The notes beneath the pieces are model-generated. The model saw only the letters and a list, made by a program, of their open reading frames with translations. It was not told where the DNA came from and searched no databases. A DNA stretch of 64,000 nucleotides from Sphingobacterium sp. UBA5670 (lineage in GTDB: Bacteria; Bacteroidota; Bacteroidia; Sphingobacteriales; Sphingobacteriaceae): positions 155,918 to 219,917 of the forward strand of contig NZ_DIIM01000002.1 in the NCBI RefSeq assembly GCF_002420705.1, given 5' to 3'. Every line of letters starts with the position of its first letter. The stretch's first letter is position 1. Positions 25,163 to 35,190 of the stretch are shown here, one piece after another. The position numbers and the translations under genes were made by a program.

Positions 25163-26842
25163 TTAAAAATCCGGTTCAATTTCAAAGGTCATTTCCTTTT
25201 TAAAACGGGGGTGAACGAAGGTAATTGAAGCGGCATGTAGGTGTAACCTGTTTGCTTTTGTACCATATAAATCATCCCCGACGATCGGGGTATTTAAGCC
25301 ATTTGGGTGTACAGCGTGCATACGGAGCTGGTGTGTACGTCCTGTTAATGGGTAAAATCTGACTCTTGTTCGTTTGTTTTCTATCGCAATTTTTTCCCAT
25401 TTCGTCTGTGCGGGTTTTCCATAGGTATAGCAGACCATCTGACGGGGCCGATCATCCAGATCTACCCGAAGTGGGAGATCAATGAAACCTGACGCTGCCG
25501 CTACAACGCCATCGAGTAAAGCAATATATGTTTTTTTTATCGTATGTTGTATGAATTGATCTTGAATGAACTGATGGGATTCTTTGTTTTTGGCAACTAT
25601 CAAAAGGCCAGAGGTGGACATGTCCAGCCGGTGGATAATAATTGGACCCGCATTGGGGTAACGTTGCAGAATCCGGTTATAAACCGAGTCTTTCACATAA
25701 ATGCCCGGAACAGATAGAAATTCTGCCGGCTTATTGATGACAATGATATCCTCATCTTCATAAATCTGAGGGAGTTCTACATCCAATGTTGTTTCCTTTT
25801 GCATCGGATTGGGGTCAATAGCCAATCCTTCCAGCATATAGCCTAAAATAGGTTCACATTTTTTTCGGCAAGCAGGATAGTAGTTTTGGTGTCTGCGTAT
25901 TTCAGATGCTGGCGAACAGCCCCACCAGAATTCAGCCAAAGCAAGGGGTGTCAGTTCATTTTCATAAGCATATTGCAAGAGTTTGGGGGCAGCGCATTCC
26001 CCAGATCCAGCGGGAGGTGTTGTCTTGTCGAAATCATGGAATACTGCAACAACATTTTTGCGCTCACCTTTAGCATTACAGAAATTATAGTTGTCGAAAA
26101 GCTGTTTCTGCAGGTTTCCTGACCGTGTTTTTCGTTCCTCTTTCAATGCGGCAATTGCAGACAGCATCTGCTGTAATTGGTTACTTTCGGCCTCCAGTGC
26201 AAGATGCATATCATATTGAAAACGCTGCAGCTGCTGTTTGTCTTTTAAACTTTGACTACGCATATCTTCCATGAGCAGTTCATAGTCTTCATCAGATAGA
26301 CTTGCCCGCAACCGCGTCCGGGTTTCTTTGCGCTCTTTTTTTTGAACTCTTAACTTTGTTTTTAATTCATCCAGGGACTTATCCCAGGTGCCTTTTAGTA
26401 AATCAAGATGACGCTTTGTACTGGCCAGTTCATCACTTTTTTCCAGTTGTTCAATTTTTCGGTTAAGTGTATTGAGATGCACTTCTTCGTTCAGAAAAAA
26501 ACTGTTTTCTTCGAGCATGTCGAAGATAGGCGGAACGAAATACCGATGTTTGTTACTTCCCGCCAATTTTCCCGACACGGCAGCAAGGTAACCCAGTTGG
26601 CCATGCTGGTTTTTGACAACAAGGACACCGAACATTTTTCCAATAGCCAATCCTTCCGACTTTTCATCGAGACCAAAATTATGGCTCCAGTCTTCTTGAT
26701 TTTCGAGATAATGTTGAAGTTCTTTTGCAGCAATGACGGCGAGTGGGTGTGGTTCATAGCAAAATGGAAAGGTAAATCGCGCCGGAAGTTCAATACCTGA
26801 AATATCTTTTTTGAATGTATGAAAATAGGTGTTGTTGTCCAT
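25163..26842 (-). CDS. RluA-family pseudouridine synthase with long N-terminal extension
   Basis: Converts specific uridines in rRNA or tRNA to pseudouridine. The catalytic domain is in the C-terminal 210 residues: IIHRLDMSTSGLLIVAK contains the catalytic aspartate, and HQLRMHAVHPNG and GDDLYG are typical of RluA. The N-terminal 340 residues form an extension with a central coiled coil (about 130-260) and a Cys-containing segment (WWGCSPASE, YYPACRKKCEPIL) found in a long subfamily. The target nucleotide is not predictable. The ATG at 26842 (559 residues) is chosen over a TTG at 26881, because that TTG lies inside the promoter -7 box. Confidence 0.88.
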   Translation of the reverse strand: MDNNTYFHTFKKDISGIELPARFTFPFCYEPHPLAVIAAKELQHYLENQEDWSHNFGLDEKSEGLAIGKMFGVLVVKNQHGQLGYLAAVSGKLAGSNKHRYFVPPIFDMLEENSFFLNEEVHLNTLNRKIEQLEKSDELASTKRHLDLLKGTWDKSLDELKTKLRVQKKERKETRTRLRASLSDEDYELLMEDMRSQSLKDKQQLQRFQYDMHLALEAESNQLQQMLSAIAALKEERKTRSGNLQKQLFDNYNFCNAKGERKNVVAVFHDFDKTTPPAGSGECAAPKLLQYAYENELTPLALAEFWWGCSPASEIRRHQNYYPACRKKCEPILGYMLEGLAIDPNPMQKETTLDVELPQIYEDEDIIVINKPAEFLSVPGIYVKDSVYNRILQRYPNAGPIIIHRLDMSTSGLLIVAKNKESHQFIQDQFIQHTIKKTYIALLDGVVAAASGFIDLPLRVDLDDRPRQMVCYTYGKPAQTKWEKIAIENKRTRVRFYPLTGRTHQLRMHAVHPNGLNTPIVGDDLYGTKANRLHLHAASITFVHPRFKKEMTFEIEPDF

Positions 26843-26878
26843 AGTGCCCACAGTTTTCCCTCGAGATAAATATGTCGA

Positions 26879-26886
26879 CAAAAGTA
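26879..26886 (-). promoter_or_regulatory. Putative promoter -7 element of the pseudouridine synthase gene
   Basis: On the minus strand this is TACTTTTG, an exact TAnnTTTG, giving a leader of about 30 bases before the ATG at 26842. The -33 region is weak. Confidence 0.5.
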
Positions 26887-27241
26887 CAATATTCTGTCCT
26901 TTAAATCACATAAAGTAGGACGTTTTATCGGAAAAATGTCAATTTATGGAGTTCGGCCTGCTGTTTCATGAACAAGAGCTTTTCAATAGTTATTTGGGGC
27001 AATTGACATAAATTTTTGCAGGTAGCCTTATTTGGTTTTTACCGCATTTTTGGGTAAATTTAAACAAGCGATTCATACATATAGTTAACAAAAGAATAGA
27101 TATTGAAATATCCACGATTGCAAAACTTAAATACCGATAAACGTAATCCGGATATTCCATATGGCCTTTTAAAGAACAACGCGAGTATAACGAGTTCATT
27201 GGGACCAATGAAAATTAAATACTCTCAATAATTATTTAAAT
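26887..27241. other. Gap between pseudouridine synthase and dps
   Basis: About 355 AT-rich bases upstream of both genes. It should hold the dps promoter, but I find no exact TAnnTTTG box and no convincing regulator-binding palindrome. Confidence 0.4.
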
Positions 27242-27715
27242 ATGAAAACTTCAATTGGAATTAAAGATGCAGACTTGAAAAAAGTTGCACAGTTGCTAAA
27301 TGTGCTATTGGCAGATGAACACATTGTCTATATGAAGACACGTAATGCGCACTGGAACGTGGAAGGTGCGGATTTTCATGCCGCTCATTTATTTTTAGAA
27401 TCTCAATACGATGAACTGGCTGAAGTGATCGATGAAGTGGCAGAGCGCGTGCGTACACTGGGTCATTACGCTGTAGGCACATTTGATAAATATTTGAAGC
27501 TGACGCGCTTAACCGAATCTACATCGGAGAAGACAGATAGCCAGTCTTATTATAAAGAATTGCTGGCTGACCACGAAGCTATTGCAATGTCAATCCGTGC
27601 GGACCTTGCGGTGGTTGAGGACACAGCAGATAATGGTACGGAAGACTTTTTGGTCGGTCTGTTGGAAAAGCATGAAAAAATGGCTTGGATGCTCCGTGCG
27701 CATTTTGTCAAGTAG
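27242..27715 (+). CDS. dps: Dps family ferritin-like DNA-protection protein
   Basis: Dodecameric mini-ferritin that oxidises iron with hydrogen peroxide and stores it; some members also coat DNA. The 157 residues carry all ferroxidase ligands with the standard spacing: His37 (NAHWNV), His49 (AAHLF), Asp64 and Glu68 (IDEVAER). These sit at the same intervals as His51, His63, Asp78 and Glu82 of E. coli Dps. No lysine-rich N-terminal tail of E. coli type is present, so DNA binding is uncertain. It is a single gene with its own terminator; an OxyR gene lies 19 kb away in the window. Confidence 0.93.
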   Translation: MKTSIGIKDADLKKVAQLLNVLLADEHIVYMKTRNAHWNVEGADFHAAHLFLESQYDELAEVIDEVAERVRTLGHYAVGTFDKYLKLTRLTESTSEKTDSQSYYKELLADHEAIAMSIRADLAVVEDTADNGTEDFLVGLLEKHEKMAWMLRAHFVK

Positions 27716-27747
27716 CTGTAGCCATTTATCTACAGTTGCAGGAAAAG

Positions 27748-27782
27748 ATCCCACCTATAGGAATAGGCGGGATTTTTTTTTC
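27748..27782 (+). terminator. Terminator after dps
   Basis: An 11-bp stem with one A-C mismatch (27748-27758 with 27763-27773) and a run of ten T. Confidence 0.82.
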
Positions 27783-27862
27783 TGTTTTGTTGCCGACGCA
27801 GGATTAATTTTCTATCTTAAAGAGGAATTAAGCCTTCAGAAACATTTTAACATATTACAACT

Positions 27863-30322
27863 ATGCTTGAAGACGACAACCTAAATCAAACCACACTAAA
27901 TGAGGAGGAAAATGATGGTACTTTGGAAAGTATGCATCATGTGAATAATCCGGTATTGGATCTGCCAAAAATTGAAAAGAAGTATCTGGAAGCTATCGTA
28001 GCCCACAATCAAAATGATAAGTCCTATTATTTTTCTGATGGTAAAGCGAAGGTGGAAATCAAAATCGTAACCGATGAAATTGTTCGGGTCAGGCTGGCAC
28101 CCCAGGGGACATTTTTGGAAGACTTTTCCTATGCACTGGCCAAGAAAGACCACCGCGTCAGTATACATCAATGTAGGGAGGAGGCAGACCATTACCTAGT
28201 CCACACGAACACCATTTCCTGTAAGATTAATAAAAATGACTTTTTGATTTCTTTTTCCGACCGTGCCGGTAACCTGTTCAATGCAGATTTAGCACCGATG
28301 CACTGGGAAGAGAACCCCGATTTTGGCGGTTATTATGTTTACAGTACAAAAGTTGCTTTTGAAAGCGAGGCATTTTACGGACTCGGCGATAAGGCGACGA
28401 AATTGAATCTTAGAGGGAAAAGACTTAAGAACTGGAATTCAGATACCTACGCTTTTGCTTACGATCAGGATCCACTTTATAAAACTATTCCGTTTTATAT
28501 TGGTTTAAAAGATGGTGAAGCCTATGGGATTTTCTTTGACAATACCTTCAAAACCTATTTTGATTTCGCGGCAGAAGATCCGGGAAAAACAAGTTTTTGG
28601 TCCGAAGGCGGAGAACTGCAGTATTATTACATTCATGGTCCGCATATTATCGATGTGATCCGTCGGTACCATACGTTGACAGGTACACATTATCTGCCGC
28701 CGCTGTGGGCAATCGGGTATCATCAATGTCGCTGGAGCTATTATCCCGAAGCCAATGTCCGTAAGGTTGCCGAGGAATTTAGAAAGCGGCAAATTCCATG
28801 CGATGCCATTTATCTTGATATTGACTATATGGAGGGGTATCGCTGTTTTACCTGGAATAAACAGTATTTTCCAAATCCTAAAAATATGATCAGCGATTTG
28901 GCAAATGACGGTTTTAAAACGGTTGTTATGATCGATCCGGGTATCAAGGTGGACGAAAACTATTGGGTATTCAGGGAAGGGAAGGAGAATAGATATTTTT
29001 GCCGTCGGGGGGATGATTATTTTATGGAAGGATTTGTATGGCCCGGGCGTTGTCAGTTTCCTGATTTTACCAACCCGGAGGTTCGCCAATGGTGGGGAAC
29101 ACTTTATCAGGGACTTGTCGAAGATGGTGTTGCCGGATTCTGGAATGATATGAATGAACCTGCTGTATTTGGGCGGGGAACTTTTCCAGACGATGTACGC
29201 CACCAGTATGATGGGCACCGGGGCTCGCACCGAAAGGCGCATAATATCTATGGCATGCAGATGGTCCGAGCGACCTATGATGGCCTTAAGAAATTATATA
29301 AAAACAAAAGGCCTTTTACAATTACCCGGGCTGCCTATGCTGGTACGCAACGTTATTCTTCGGTTTGGACGGGCGATAATCTGGCAAGCTGGGAGCATCT
29401 CAAATTGGGGACTTTGCAGCTACAGCGTCTGTCTACTTCCGGGATGTCTTTTTGCGGAACGGATATCGGCGGATTTACCGGGGAGCCTGACGGCGAATTG
29501 TTTACGAGATGGATGCAATTCGGTGTCTTTTCGCCTTTTATGCGTGTGCACTCTGCCGGCGATACGCGCGACCGCGAGCCATGGAGCTTTGGTGAAGATT
29601 GGGAAAAGATCAATAGGAAGTTTATCGAGCTTCGGTATAAGCTTTTGCCTTATATCTATACTTGTTTTTGGGAACAAACGAAATACGGTTACCCGATCTT
29701 ACGTCCCATATCGATGGTCGAACAGCATATCCCGACCAATTGGCAGCGGGAAGAGGAATTCTGTTTTGGTGATAAGATTTTGGTATCGCCGGTATTGCAG
29801 CCTGGCCAAAAGAGCAAGATCGTTTATCTACCTGAAGGGAATTGGTTTTATTATTTCAGCAATGAAACCTACGTTGGCGGCAAAGAACATACGATAGCCA
29901 CTCCATTGGATGAAATGCCGATGTTTGTTCGTGGTGGATCTGTTATCCCGGAGTATCCTGTCATGCAATATACTGGAGAAAAGAAGATTGAGGAGTTGCA
30001 GTTGAATGTTTACTTCGCCGAAGGGGTAACCCGTTCGTATGTGTATTCAGATCATGGCGATACCTTTGCATATGAGCAGGATATTTATCTCGAGAAATGT
30101 TTTACAGTATCGGGACTTAAAGATTCCTTGTCGATCAAGCAAACCAGCGATGGTCTTTTTACCGAACGGTACGAACACTATAAATTACAGTTAATTGGTC
30201 TACCATTCCAGATCAGGAAGGTCAAGACGGATGGTATAGAAACAAAAGTACAACAGGATGAAAAGGGGCGATATTGGATTAATGTCGCACGAGAATTTGA
30301 TAACATATTGATAGAAGGTTAA
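27863..30322 (+). CDS. GH31 alpha-glucosidase
   Basis: Family 31 glycoside hydrolase that releases glucose from alpha-glucans. The 819-residue protein has an N-terminal beta-sandwich (to about 260), the catalytic barrel, and C-terminal beta domains. The nucleophile is Asp429 in WNDMNEP; the likely acid/base is Asp534 in GTDIGGF. No signal peptide is present (start MLEDDNLNQTTLNEEEND), so it acts in the cytoplasm. Only three bases separate it from glgB, so it is the first gene of a glycogen operon (GH31-glgB-glgA-glgC), which suggests it trims or recycles glycogen-derived glucans. Confidence 0.93.
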   Translation: MLEDDNLNQTTLNEEENDGTLESMHHVNNPVLDLPKIEKKYLEAIVAHNQNDKSYYFSDGKAKVEIKIVTDEIVRVRLAPQGTFLEDFSYALAKKDHRVSIHQCREEADHYLVHTNTISCKINKNDFLISFSDRAGNLFNADLAPMHWEENPDFGGYYVYSTKVAFESEAFYGLGDKATKLNLRGKRLKNWNSDTYAFAYDQDPLYKTIPFYIGLKDGEAYGIFFDNTFKTYFDFAAEDPGKTSFWSEGGELQYYYIHGPHIIDVIRRYHTLTGTHYLPPLWAIGYHQCRWSYYPEANVRKVAEEFRKRQIPCDAIYLDIDYMEGYRCFTWNKQYFPNPKNMISDLANDGFKTVVMIDPGIKVDENYWVFREGKENRYFCRRGDDYFMEGFVWPGRCQFPDFTNPEVRQWWGTLYQGLVEDGVAGFWNDMNEPAVFGRGTFPDDVRHQYDGHRGSHRKAHNIYGMQMVRATYDGLKKLYKNKRPFTITRAAYAGTQRYSSVWTGDNLASWEHLKLGTLQLQRLSTSGMSFCGTDIGGFTGEPDGELFTRWMQFGVFSPFMRVHSAGDTRDREPWSFGEDWEKINRKFIELRYKLLPYIYTCFWEQTKYGYPILRPISMVEQHIPTNWQREEEFCFGDKILVSPVLQPGQKSKIVYLPEGNWFYYFSNETYVGGKEHTIATPLDEMPMFVRGGSVIPEYPVMQYTGEKKIEELQLNVYFAEGVTRSYVYSDHGDTFAYEQDIYLEKCFTVSGLKDSLSIKQTSDGLFTERYEHYKLQLIGLPFQIRKVKTDGIETKVQQDEKGRYWINVAREFDNILIEG

Positions 30323-30325
30323 AAC

Positions 30326-32284
30326 ATGGCCAATGAAGTAATTCCGCATAGTCTATTTTCTGAATTTGATGTCGCCTTATTCCAGTCGGGTAAGCACTTC
30401 AAATTATACGAAAAGTTCGGTTCACATGAACTGGAAGTGAACGGTGAAAAAGGCGTTTATTTTGCGGTTTGGGCTCCAAATGCAAAATCTGTTTCGGTCA
30501 CCGGTGACTTCAATTTTTGGGATAAGGGGCGCCATGCGCTTTATGTGCGTTGGGATGGTAGCGGAATCTGGGAGGGATTTATCCCAGGACTGGGAAATGG
30601 TGAAGCATACAAGTATGTTATTCAGACCTATTCGGGCGAGCAGCTTGAAAAAGGTGATCCATTTGCGTTCAAATGGGAGGTTGCACCAAAAACAGCTTCA
30701 GTAGTTCACTCGACTTGGTACGAATGGAATGACAAGCAGTGGATGAAGGAACGGGTTCTAAAAAATCGATTGGATCAACCGTGGTCGGTCTATGAAGTAC
30801 ATCTGGGTTCTTGGTCTCGGGATCCCGAAAGTCCGGATACCTTACTCAGCTATCGCGAAATTGCCGTTCAGCTAGTATCTTATGTCAAGGAAATGAATTT
30901 TACGCACGTCGAATTTATGCCTTTGATGGAACATCCCTATTATCCTTCCTGGGGATATCAGATAACGGGGTATTTTGCTGCGAGTTCGCGTTACGGTTCC
31001 GCGCAAGATCTGATGTATCTGATCGAGGAATTGCATGCTGCTGGCATAGGTGTGCTTTTGGATTGGGTTCCTTCTCATTTTCCGGGAGATGCCCACGGTC
31101 TTTATCGATTTGATGGAACTAGCTTATACGAGCATGAAGACCCACGGAAAGGTTTCCATCCCGATTGGCAATCTTATATTTTCAATTATGGGCGCAATGA
31201 AGTGCGGTCTTTTCTGATCAGTAATGCATTTTATTGGCTGGACCGTTTTCATATTGATGGCCTTCGGGTGGATGCTGTGGCGTCGATGCTGTACCTGGAT
31301 TATAGCAGAAATGAAGGTGAGTGGATTGCAAATGAATTTGGCGGAAATGAAAATTTAGAAGCTGTACAATTTTTAAAGGAGCTGAACGAGGCGGTTTATG
31401 AACATTTTCCGCATGTGCAGACAATTGCTGAAGAATCGACTTCCTGGCCGAGCGTTAGCCGGCCGACATACGCTGGTGGACTGGGATTCGGAATGAAATG
31501 GATGATGGGTTGGATGCATGACACGCTGGATTATTTTAAAGAAGATCCGATTAATCGAAAGTATCATCATGACCGGTTGACATTCGCTACGGTATATGCT
31601 TTTCATGAGAATTTTATGCTGCCACTTTCCCATGATGAGGTCGTTTACGGAAAACAATCGTTGATTTATAAAATGCCTGGAGACGAATGGCAGAAATTTG
31701 CCAATCTCAGGGCATTGTATCTCTTTATGTATACCTTTTCGGGAACTAAATTGTTGTTCATGGGCGGTGAATTTGGTCAGACCTCAGAATGGAATGTCAA
31801 TCAGTCGCTTGATTGGCATCTATTGGAGTTTGCTCCGCATCAGGGTATGAAGCAATTTGTTTCGGATCTAAATGGTGTGTATCGTACGCAGCCAAGCCTT
31901 TTTCAAAAAGCTTTTGATGCTTCGGGTTTTGAATGGATCGATGCGGGTGACCGCGAAAATTCAGTTGTGGTTTATTGGCGGAAGGGATTTGATGCTTGGG
32001 ACGACACCGTTGTTGTCCTCAACCTGACACCTGTGGTGCGGGAGCATTTCCGTATCGGACTTCCCTATGCAGGCGAGTGGGAAGTCGTTTTGAGTTCTGA
32101 TGAACTGAAATATTTCGGCTCTGGAATTAACAATCCAGCTTTCCATAGCGAACATCTGCATTGGATGAACCATGTACAGTCGGCCCAATTGCATTTGCCT
32201 CCGCTAGGTGGCTATGTTCTCAAAAGGAAAAAAGAGGTCAAGGAAGTAAATCCAATTCAGCAAGGAGAGCGTATTCCTGTATAA
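30326..32284 (+). CDS. glgB: 1,4-alpha-glucan branching enzyme
   Basis: Introduces alpha-1,6 branches into glycogen. The 652-residue GH13 protein has an N-terminal CBM48 (YFAVWAPNAKSVSVTGDFN), the barrel with nucleophile Asp316 (DGLRVDAVASML), acid/base Glu369 (IAEESTSWP) and LPLSHDEVVYGK, and an all-beta C-terminal domain. Length matches the short bacterial GlgB with one N-terminal module. It starts three bases after the GH31 stop and is followed by glgA after 36 bases. Confidence 0.96.
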   Translation: MANEVIPHSLFSEFDVALFQSGKHFKLYEKFGSHELEVNGEKGVYFAVWAPNAKSVSVTGDFNFWDKGRHALYVRWDGSGIWEGFIPGLGNGEAYKYVIQTYSGEQLEKGDPFAFKWEVAPKTASVVHSTWYEWNDKQWMKERVLKNRLDQPWSVYEVHLGSWSRDPESPDTLLSYREIAVQLVSYVKEMNFTHVEFMPLMEHPYYPSWGYQITGYFAASSRYGSAQDLMYLIEELHAAGIGVLLDWVPSHFPGDAHGLYRFDGTSLYEHEDPRKGFHPDWQSYIFNYGRNEVRSFLISNAFYWLDRFHIDGLRVDAVASMLYLDYSRNEGEWIANEFGGNENLEAVQFLKELNEAVYEHFPHVQTIAEESTSWPSVSRPTYAGGLGFGMKWMMGWMHDTLDYFKEDPINRKYHHDRLTFATVYAFHENFMLPLSHDEVVYGKQSLIYKMPGDEWQKFANLRALYLFMYTFSGTKLLFMGGEFGQTSEWNVNQSLDWHLLEFAPHQGMKQFVSDLNGVYRTQPSLFQKAFDASGFEWIDAGDRENSVVVYWRKGFDAWDDTVVVLNLTPVVREHFRIGLPYAGEWEVVLSSDELKYFGSGINNPAFHSEHLHWMNHVQSAQLHLPPLGGYVLKRKKEVKEVNPIQQGERIPV

Positions 32285-32320
32285 AATATTGGTTGTAAAA
32301 TTTCACGGTGTAAAAGAAGA

Positions 32321-33733
32321 ATGAAAGTATTTCACTTGAGTGTTGAATGTTATCCTGTGGCCAAAGTAGGTGGTCTAGCGGATGTTGTGGGTGCATTGCC
32401 CAAATACCAAACCAAGCTCGGTTGGGCGGCGGCGGTTGTCATGCCTTGGTATGACCGGCCGTTTGTTAGGGATCATGATTTTAGCCTAGTTCACGAAGGT
32501 ACATTTTACCAGGGATCTGAATTGTTGAACTATGGCGTATATAAGGAAAGCCAAAATACACTAGGGTTTGAACTTTATCTGATTAAGATTCCCGGTAAAC
32601 TTGACCGCGAGGAAGTATATTGTTATCCGGATGAAGGAGAGCAATTTATTGCTTTTCAACATGCTGTTTTAAATTGGTTCAAGGAAAAAAACATTATTCC
32701 AACCATTGTGCATTGCCACGATCATCATGTTGGTTTAATGCCTTTTTTGATGAAATACAGCAATGATTATAATTTTCTGGCGGATGTTAAGACAGTAGCC
32801 ACCGTACATAATGGGCAGTATCAGGGCTGGACACATTGGAGCAAAGCTATTTTACTGCCAGCGTTTGATAGCTGGAAATGGGGGCTTCTGGACTGGGATG
32901 GCTTAATCAACCCGCTCGCCGCATTGATTAAATGCTGTGATGCGTACACAACGGTATCCGAAGGTTATTTGGAAGAGCTCTATGTGGAAGCCAATGGTCT
33001 GCAACATTTGTTTTATGATGAACGGCATAAATCGGTTGGTATTGTCAATGGGATTGACTGGGAAATCTGGGATCCCAAAATCGATGATACACTAATGGAA
33101 AATTACGGTACCGAACAAGCTTTTGCGGGGAAGTTGAAAAACAAACAGGCCCTGGCACAGCAATACAAGATTAATCCCAAGCTACCGTTGCTGGTTTTTA
33201 TCGGTCGTTTTGCAACGGAAAAAGGTGCTGATTTGCTGCCCGATATAATTTTGAATCTGACAGCGGAATATCGCGACAGATTGAGTATATTTATACTGGG
33301 TGCCGGAGACCCAGCTATTCAGTCGCGTGTGAAATCACTCGTCGATGATGGAATTGAAAATTTTGATGTGTTCTTTGGTTATGATGAAAATCTCGCCCAT
33401 TGGCTGTATGCCAGTGCGGACTTTCTTTTAATGCCTTCCCGTGTTGAGCCCTGTGGGCTGAATCAGCTTTATGCGATGAAATACGGTACATTGCCTATTG
33501 TTCATCGGGTGGGGGGATTGAAAGATACGGTAATCGATCTGGAAAATGATGGATACGGTGTTGGTTTTGATGGTCTGGCAATAACTGAAATTACGGAAGC
33601 TATTGCACGGGCTATAAATTTTTACGAAAGTAAAAAGCAGTTTGAAGGGAATCAACGTAAAATGATGTGCTTAGATTTTTCTTGGGATAAATCTGCAGCG
33701 AAGTATATAAGTCTATATAACCAAATAATTTAA
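32321..33733 (+). CDS. glgA: Glycogen synthase (GT5)
   Basis: Elongates alpha-1,4-glucan from ADP-glucose. The 470-residue protein has the GT5 start MKVFHLSVECYPVAKVGGLAD, where KVGGL (residues 15-19) binds the nucleotide sugar. The second Rossmann half has FIGRFATEKG and the retaining-GT motif MPSRVEPCGLNQLYAMKYG. All of this is standard for bacterial GlgA. Third in the operon, it precedes glgC by six bases. Confidence 0.96.
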   Translation: MKVFHLSVECYPVAKVGGLADVVGALPKYQTKLGWAAAVVMPWYDRPFVRDHDFSLVHEGTFYQGSELLNYGVYKESQNTLGFELYLIKIPGKLDREEVYCYPDEGEQFIAFQHAVLNWFKEKNIIPTIVHCHDHHVGLMPFLMKYSNDYNFLADVKTVATVHNGQYQGWTHWSKAILLPAFDSWKWGLLDWDGLINPLAALIKCCDAYTTVSEGYLEELYVEANGLQHLFYDERHKSVGIVNGIDWEIWDPKIDDTLMENYGTEQAFAGKLKNKQALAQQYKINPKLPLLVFIGRFATEKGADLLPDIILNLTAEYRDRLSIFILGAGDPAIQSRVKSLVDDGIENFDVFFGYDENLAHWLYASADFLLMPSRVEPCGLNQLYAMKYGTLPIVHRVGGLKDTVIDLENDGYGVGFDGLAITEITEAIARAINFYESKKQFEGNQRKMMCLDFSWDKSAAKYISLYNQII

Positions 33734-33739
33734 TTTGAT

Positions 33740-35023
33740 ATGTCACGTCACAATGTAGTAGCTATCGTCTTGGGCGGAGGAAGGGGCTCACGTCTGTATC
33801 CATTGACCGATCAACGGTCTAAACCAGCAGTTCCTATTGCCGGGAAGTATCGCCTGGTGGACATTCCCATCTCGAATTGTCTCAATTCGGGTTTTAACAA
33901 GATTTTCGTGTTGACACAATTCAATTCTTCGTCGCTCAACTCCCATATTAAGAATACGTACAACTTTAGTATTTTTAGTAAAGGTTTTGTCGATATCCTG
34001 GCTGCCGAACAGACCAATGATGGTGATAAATGGTTTGAAGGTACAGCTGACGCCGTGCGACGTTCGTTCCGTAAGTTGGCCAGCATTGATTATGACTATG
34101 TATTGATTTTATCAGGAGACCAGCTGTATCAAATGGATTTTGATGCTTTGATTGACTTCCATGTTGAAAATGAAGGTGACTTGACTATTGCGACTATCCC
34201 GGTAAATGGCAAAGATGCGACTGGTTTTGGGATATTGAAATCGGATGAGAAAAACCATATTACCTCTTTTATTGAAAAGCCCAATGGTGAACAGCTGGTT
34301 GACTGGAGTTCAGAAGTGAGCGACCATTTAAAGAGTGAGGGGCGGGAATACCTGGCTTCTATGGGGATCTATGTTTTTTCAAAAGGCGTTCTGAAACGCA
34401 TGCTTGAAGAAAATCGGGGAATGGATTTTGGAAAAGAAATTATTCCAGATGCAATTGATACAAGTCGGGTGCTCAGTTATCAATTTGAGGGCTATTGGAC
34501 TGACATCGGTACAATCGGATCTTTCTACGAAGCCAATATTGGTCTGACTGATAATATCCCAGCCTTTAACCTATTTGACAAAAATACTGTTTTCACGCGC
34601 CCCAGGATGTTGCCGCCATCGAAAATTTCGGGGACAACATTAATCAATTCGGTCATTTCGGATGGCTGTATTATCCAGGCCGATAAAATAGATCGTTCTG
34701 TAGTAGGAGTACGCTCAAGGATCGGTACAGGTTCAGTGGTGCGCGGAACCTATATGATGGGATCCGATTATTACGAAGATCTCGTCGATATGGAGGATGC
34801 AAAGCGGAAAAATATACCAGTGGTCGGTGTTGGAGAGCGCTGTTATATCGAGAACGCCATCTTGGATAAAAACTGTCGTATCGGTAACGATGTCCGTATC
34901 AATGGCGGACCTCATCTGCTGAATGCTAATCATCCAACTTATACCATTTGTGACGGAATTGTGGTGGTCAAAAAAAATGCAGTTATTCCAAATGGAACGA
35001 CTATAGGATTGACAACCCTCTAA
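33740..35023 (+). CDS. glgC: Glucose-1-phosphate adenylyltransferase
   Basis: Makes ADP-glucose from ATP and glucose 1-phosphate, the committed step of glycogen synthesis. The 427-residue protein has the nucleotidyltransferase loop VLGGGRGSRLYPLT, KPAVPIAGKYRLVDIPISN, and the sugar-phosphate site FIEKP. A C-terminal left-handed beta-helix starts near residue 300 (hexapeptide repeats such as VVGVRSRIGTGS). Allosteric control by glycolytic intermediates is usual, but the effector is not evident. It is the last gene of the operon; no simple terminator follows, only a structured element at 35087-35144. Confidence 0.96.
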   Translation: MSRHNVVAIVLGGGRGSRLYPLTDQRSKPAVPIAGKYRLVDIPISNCLNSGFNKIFVLTQFNSSSLNSHIKNTYNFSIFSKGFVDILAAEQTNDGDKWFEGTADAVRRSFRKLASIDYDYVLILSGDQLYQMDFDALIDFHVENEGDLTIATIPVNGKDATGFGILKSDEKNHITSFIEKPNGEQLVDWSSEVSDHLKSEGREYLASMGIYVFSKGVLKRMLEENRGMDFGKEIIPDAIDTSRVLSYQFEGYWTDIGTIGSFYEANIGLTDNIPAFNLFDKNTVFTRPRMLPPSKISGTTLINSVISDGCIIQADKIDRSVVGVRSRIGTGSVVRGTYMMGSDYYEDLVDMEDAKRKNIPVVGVGERCYIENAILDKNCRIGNDVRINGGPHLLNANHPTYTICDGIVVVKKNAVIPNGTTIGLTTL

Positions 35024-35086
35024 AAATTTATAGAACAAGGGAGATAATATATTGTTATTATTGCAAGTTATTTTAATAAAAGTATG

Positions 35087-35144
35087 ATGAAATGCAAGTG
35101 ATCTGCAGGCAGAATCTGTCTGTAGTTGGAAAGAGTCATTTCAT
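35087..35144. other. Two-level hairpin downstream of glgC
   Basis: A 10-bp stem with two G-U pairs (35103-35112 with 35116-35125) and a 3-base loop is framed by an outer 8-bp perfect pairing (35087-35094 with 35137-35144). No T run follows, so it is not a typical terminator. It might protect the 3' end of the glg mRNA or be part of a small RNA. Confidence 0.5.
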
Positions 35145-35190
35145 GGTACTGTCTTTGCTTTCTAAAAGCATTTTATTTTAATAAAATCGT

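Noticed and set aside
26990..27208. 72-codon minus-strand frame upstream of dps
   Set aside because: No recognisable features, and it lies in the AT-rich promoter region; treated as chance.
28505..29242. 245-codon antisense frame inside the GH31 gene
   Set aside because: It has no family features, its composition is typical of an antisense shadow, and it lies entirely opposite a strongly conserved gene.
29154..29897. 247-codon plus-strand frame overlapping the GH31 gene
   Set aside because: Alternative frame of the same well-conserved glucosidase; no recognisable domain.
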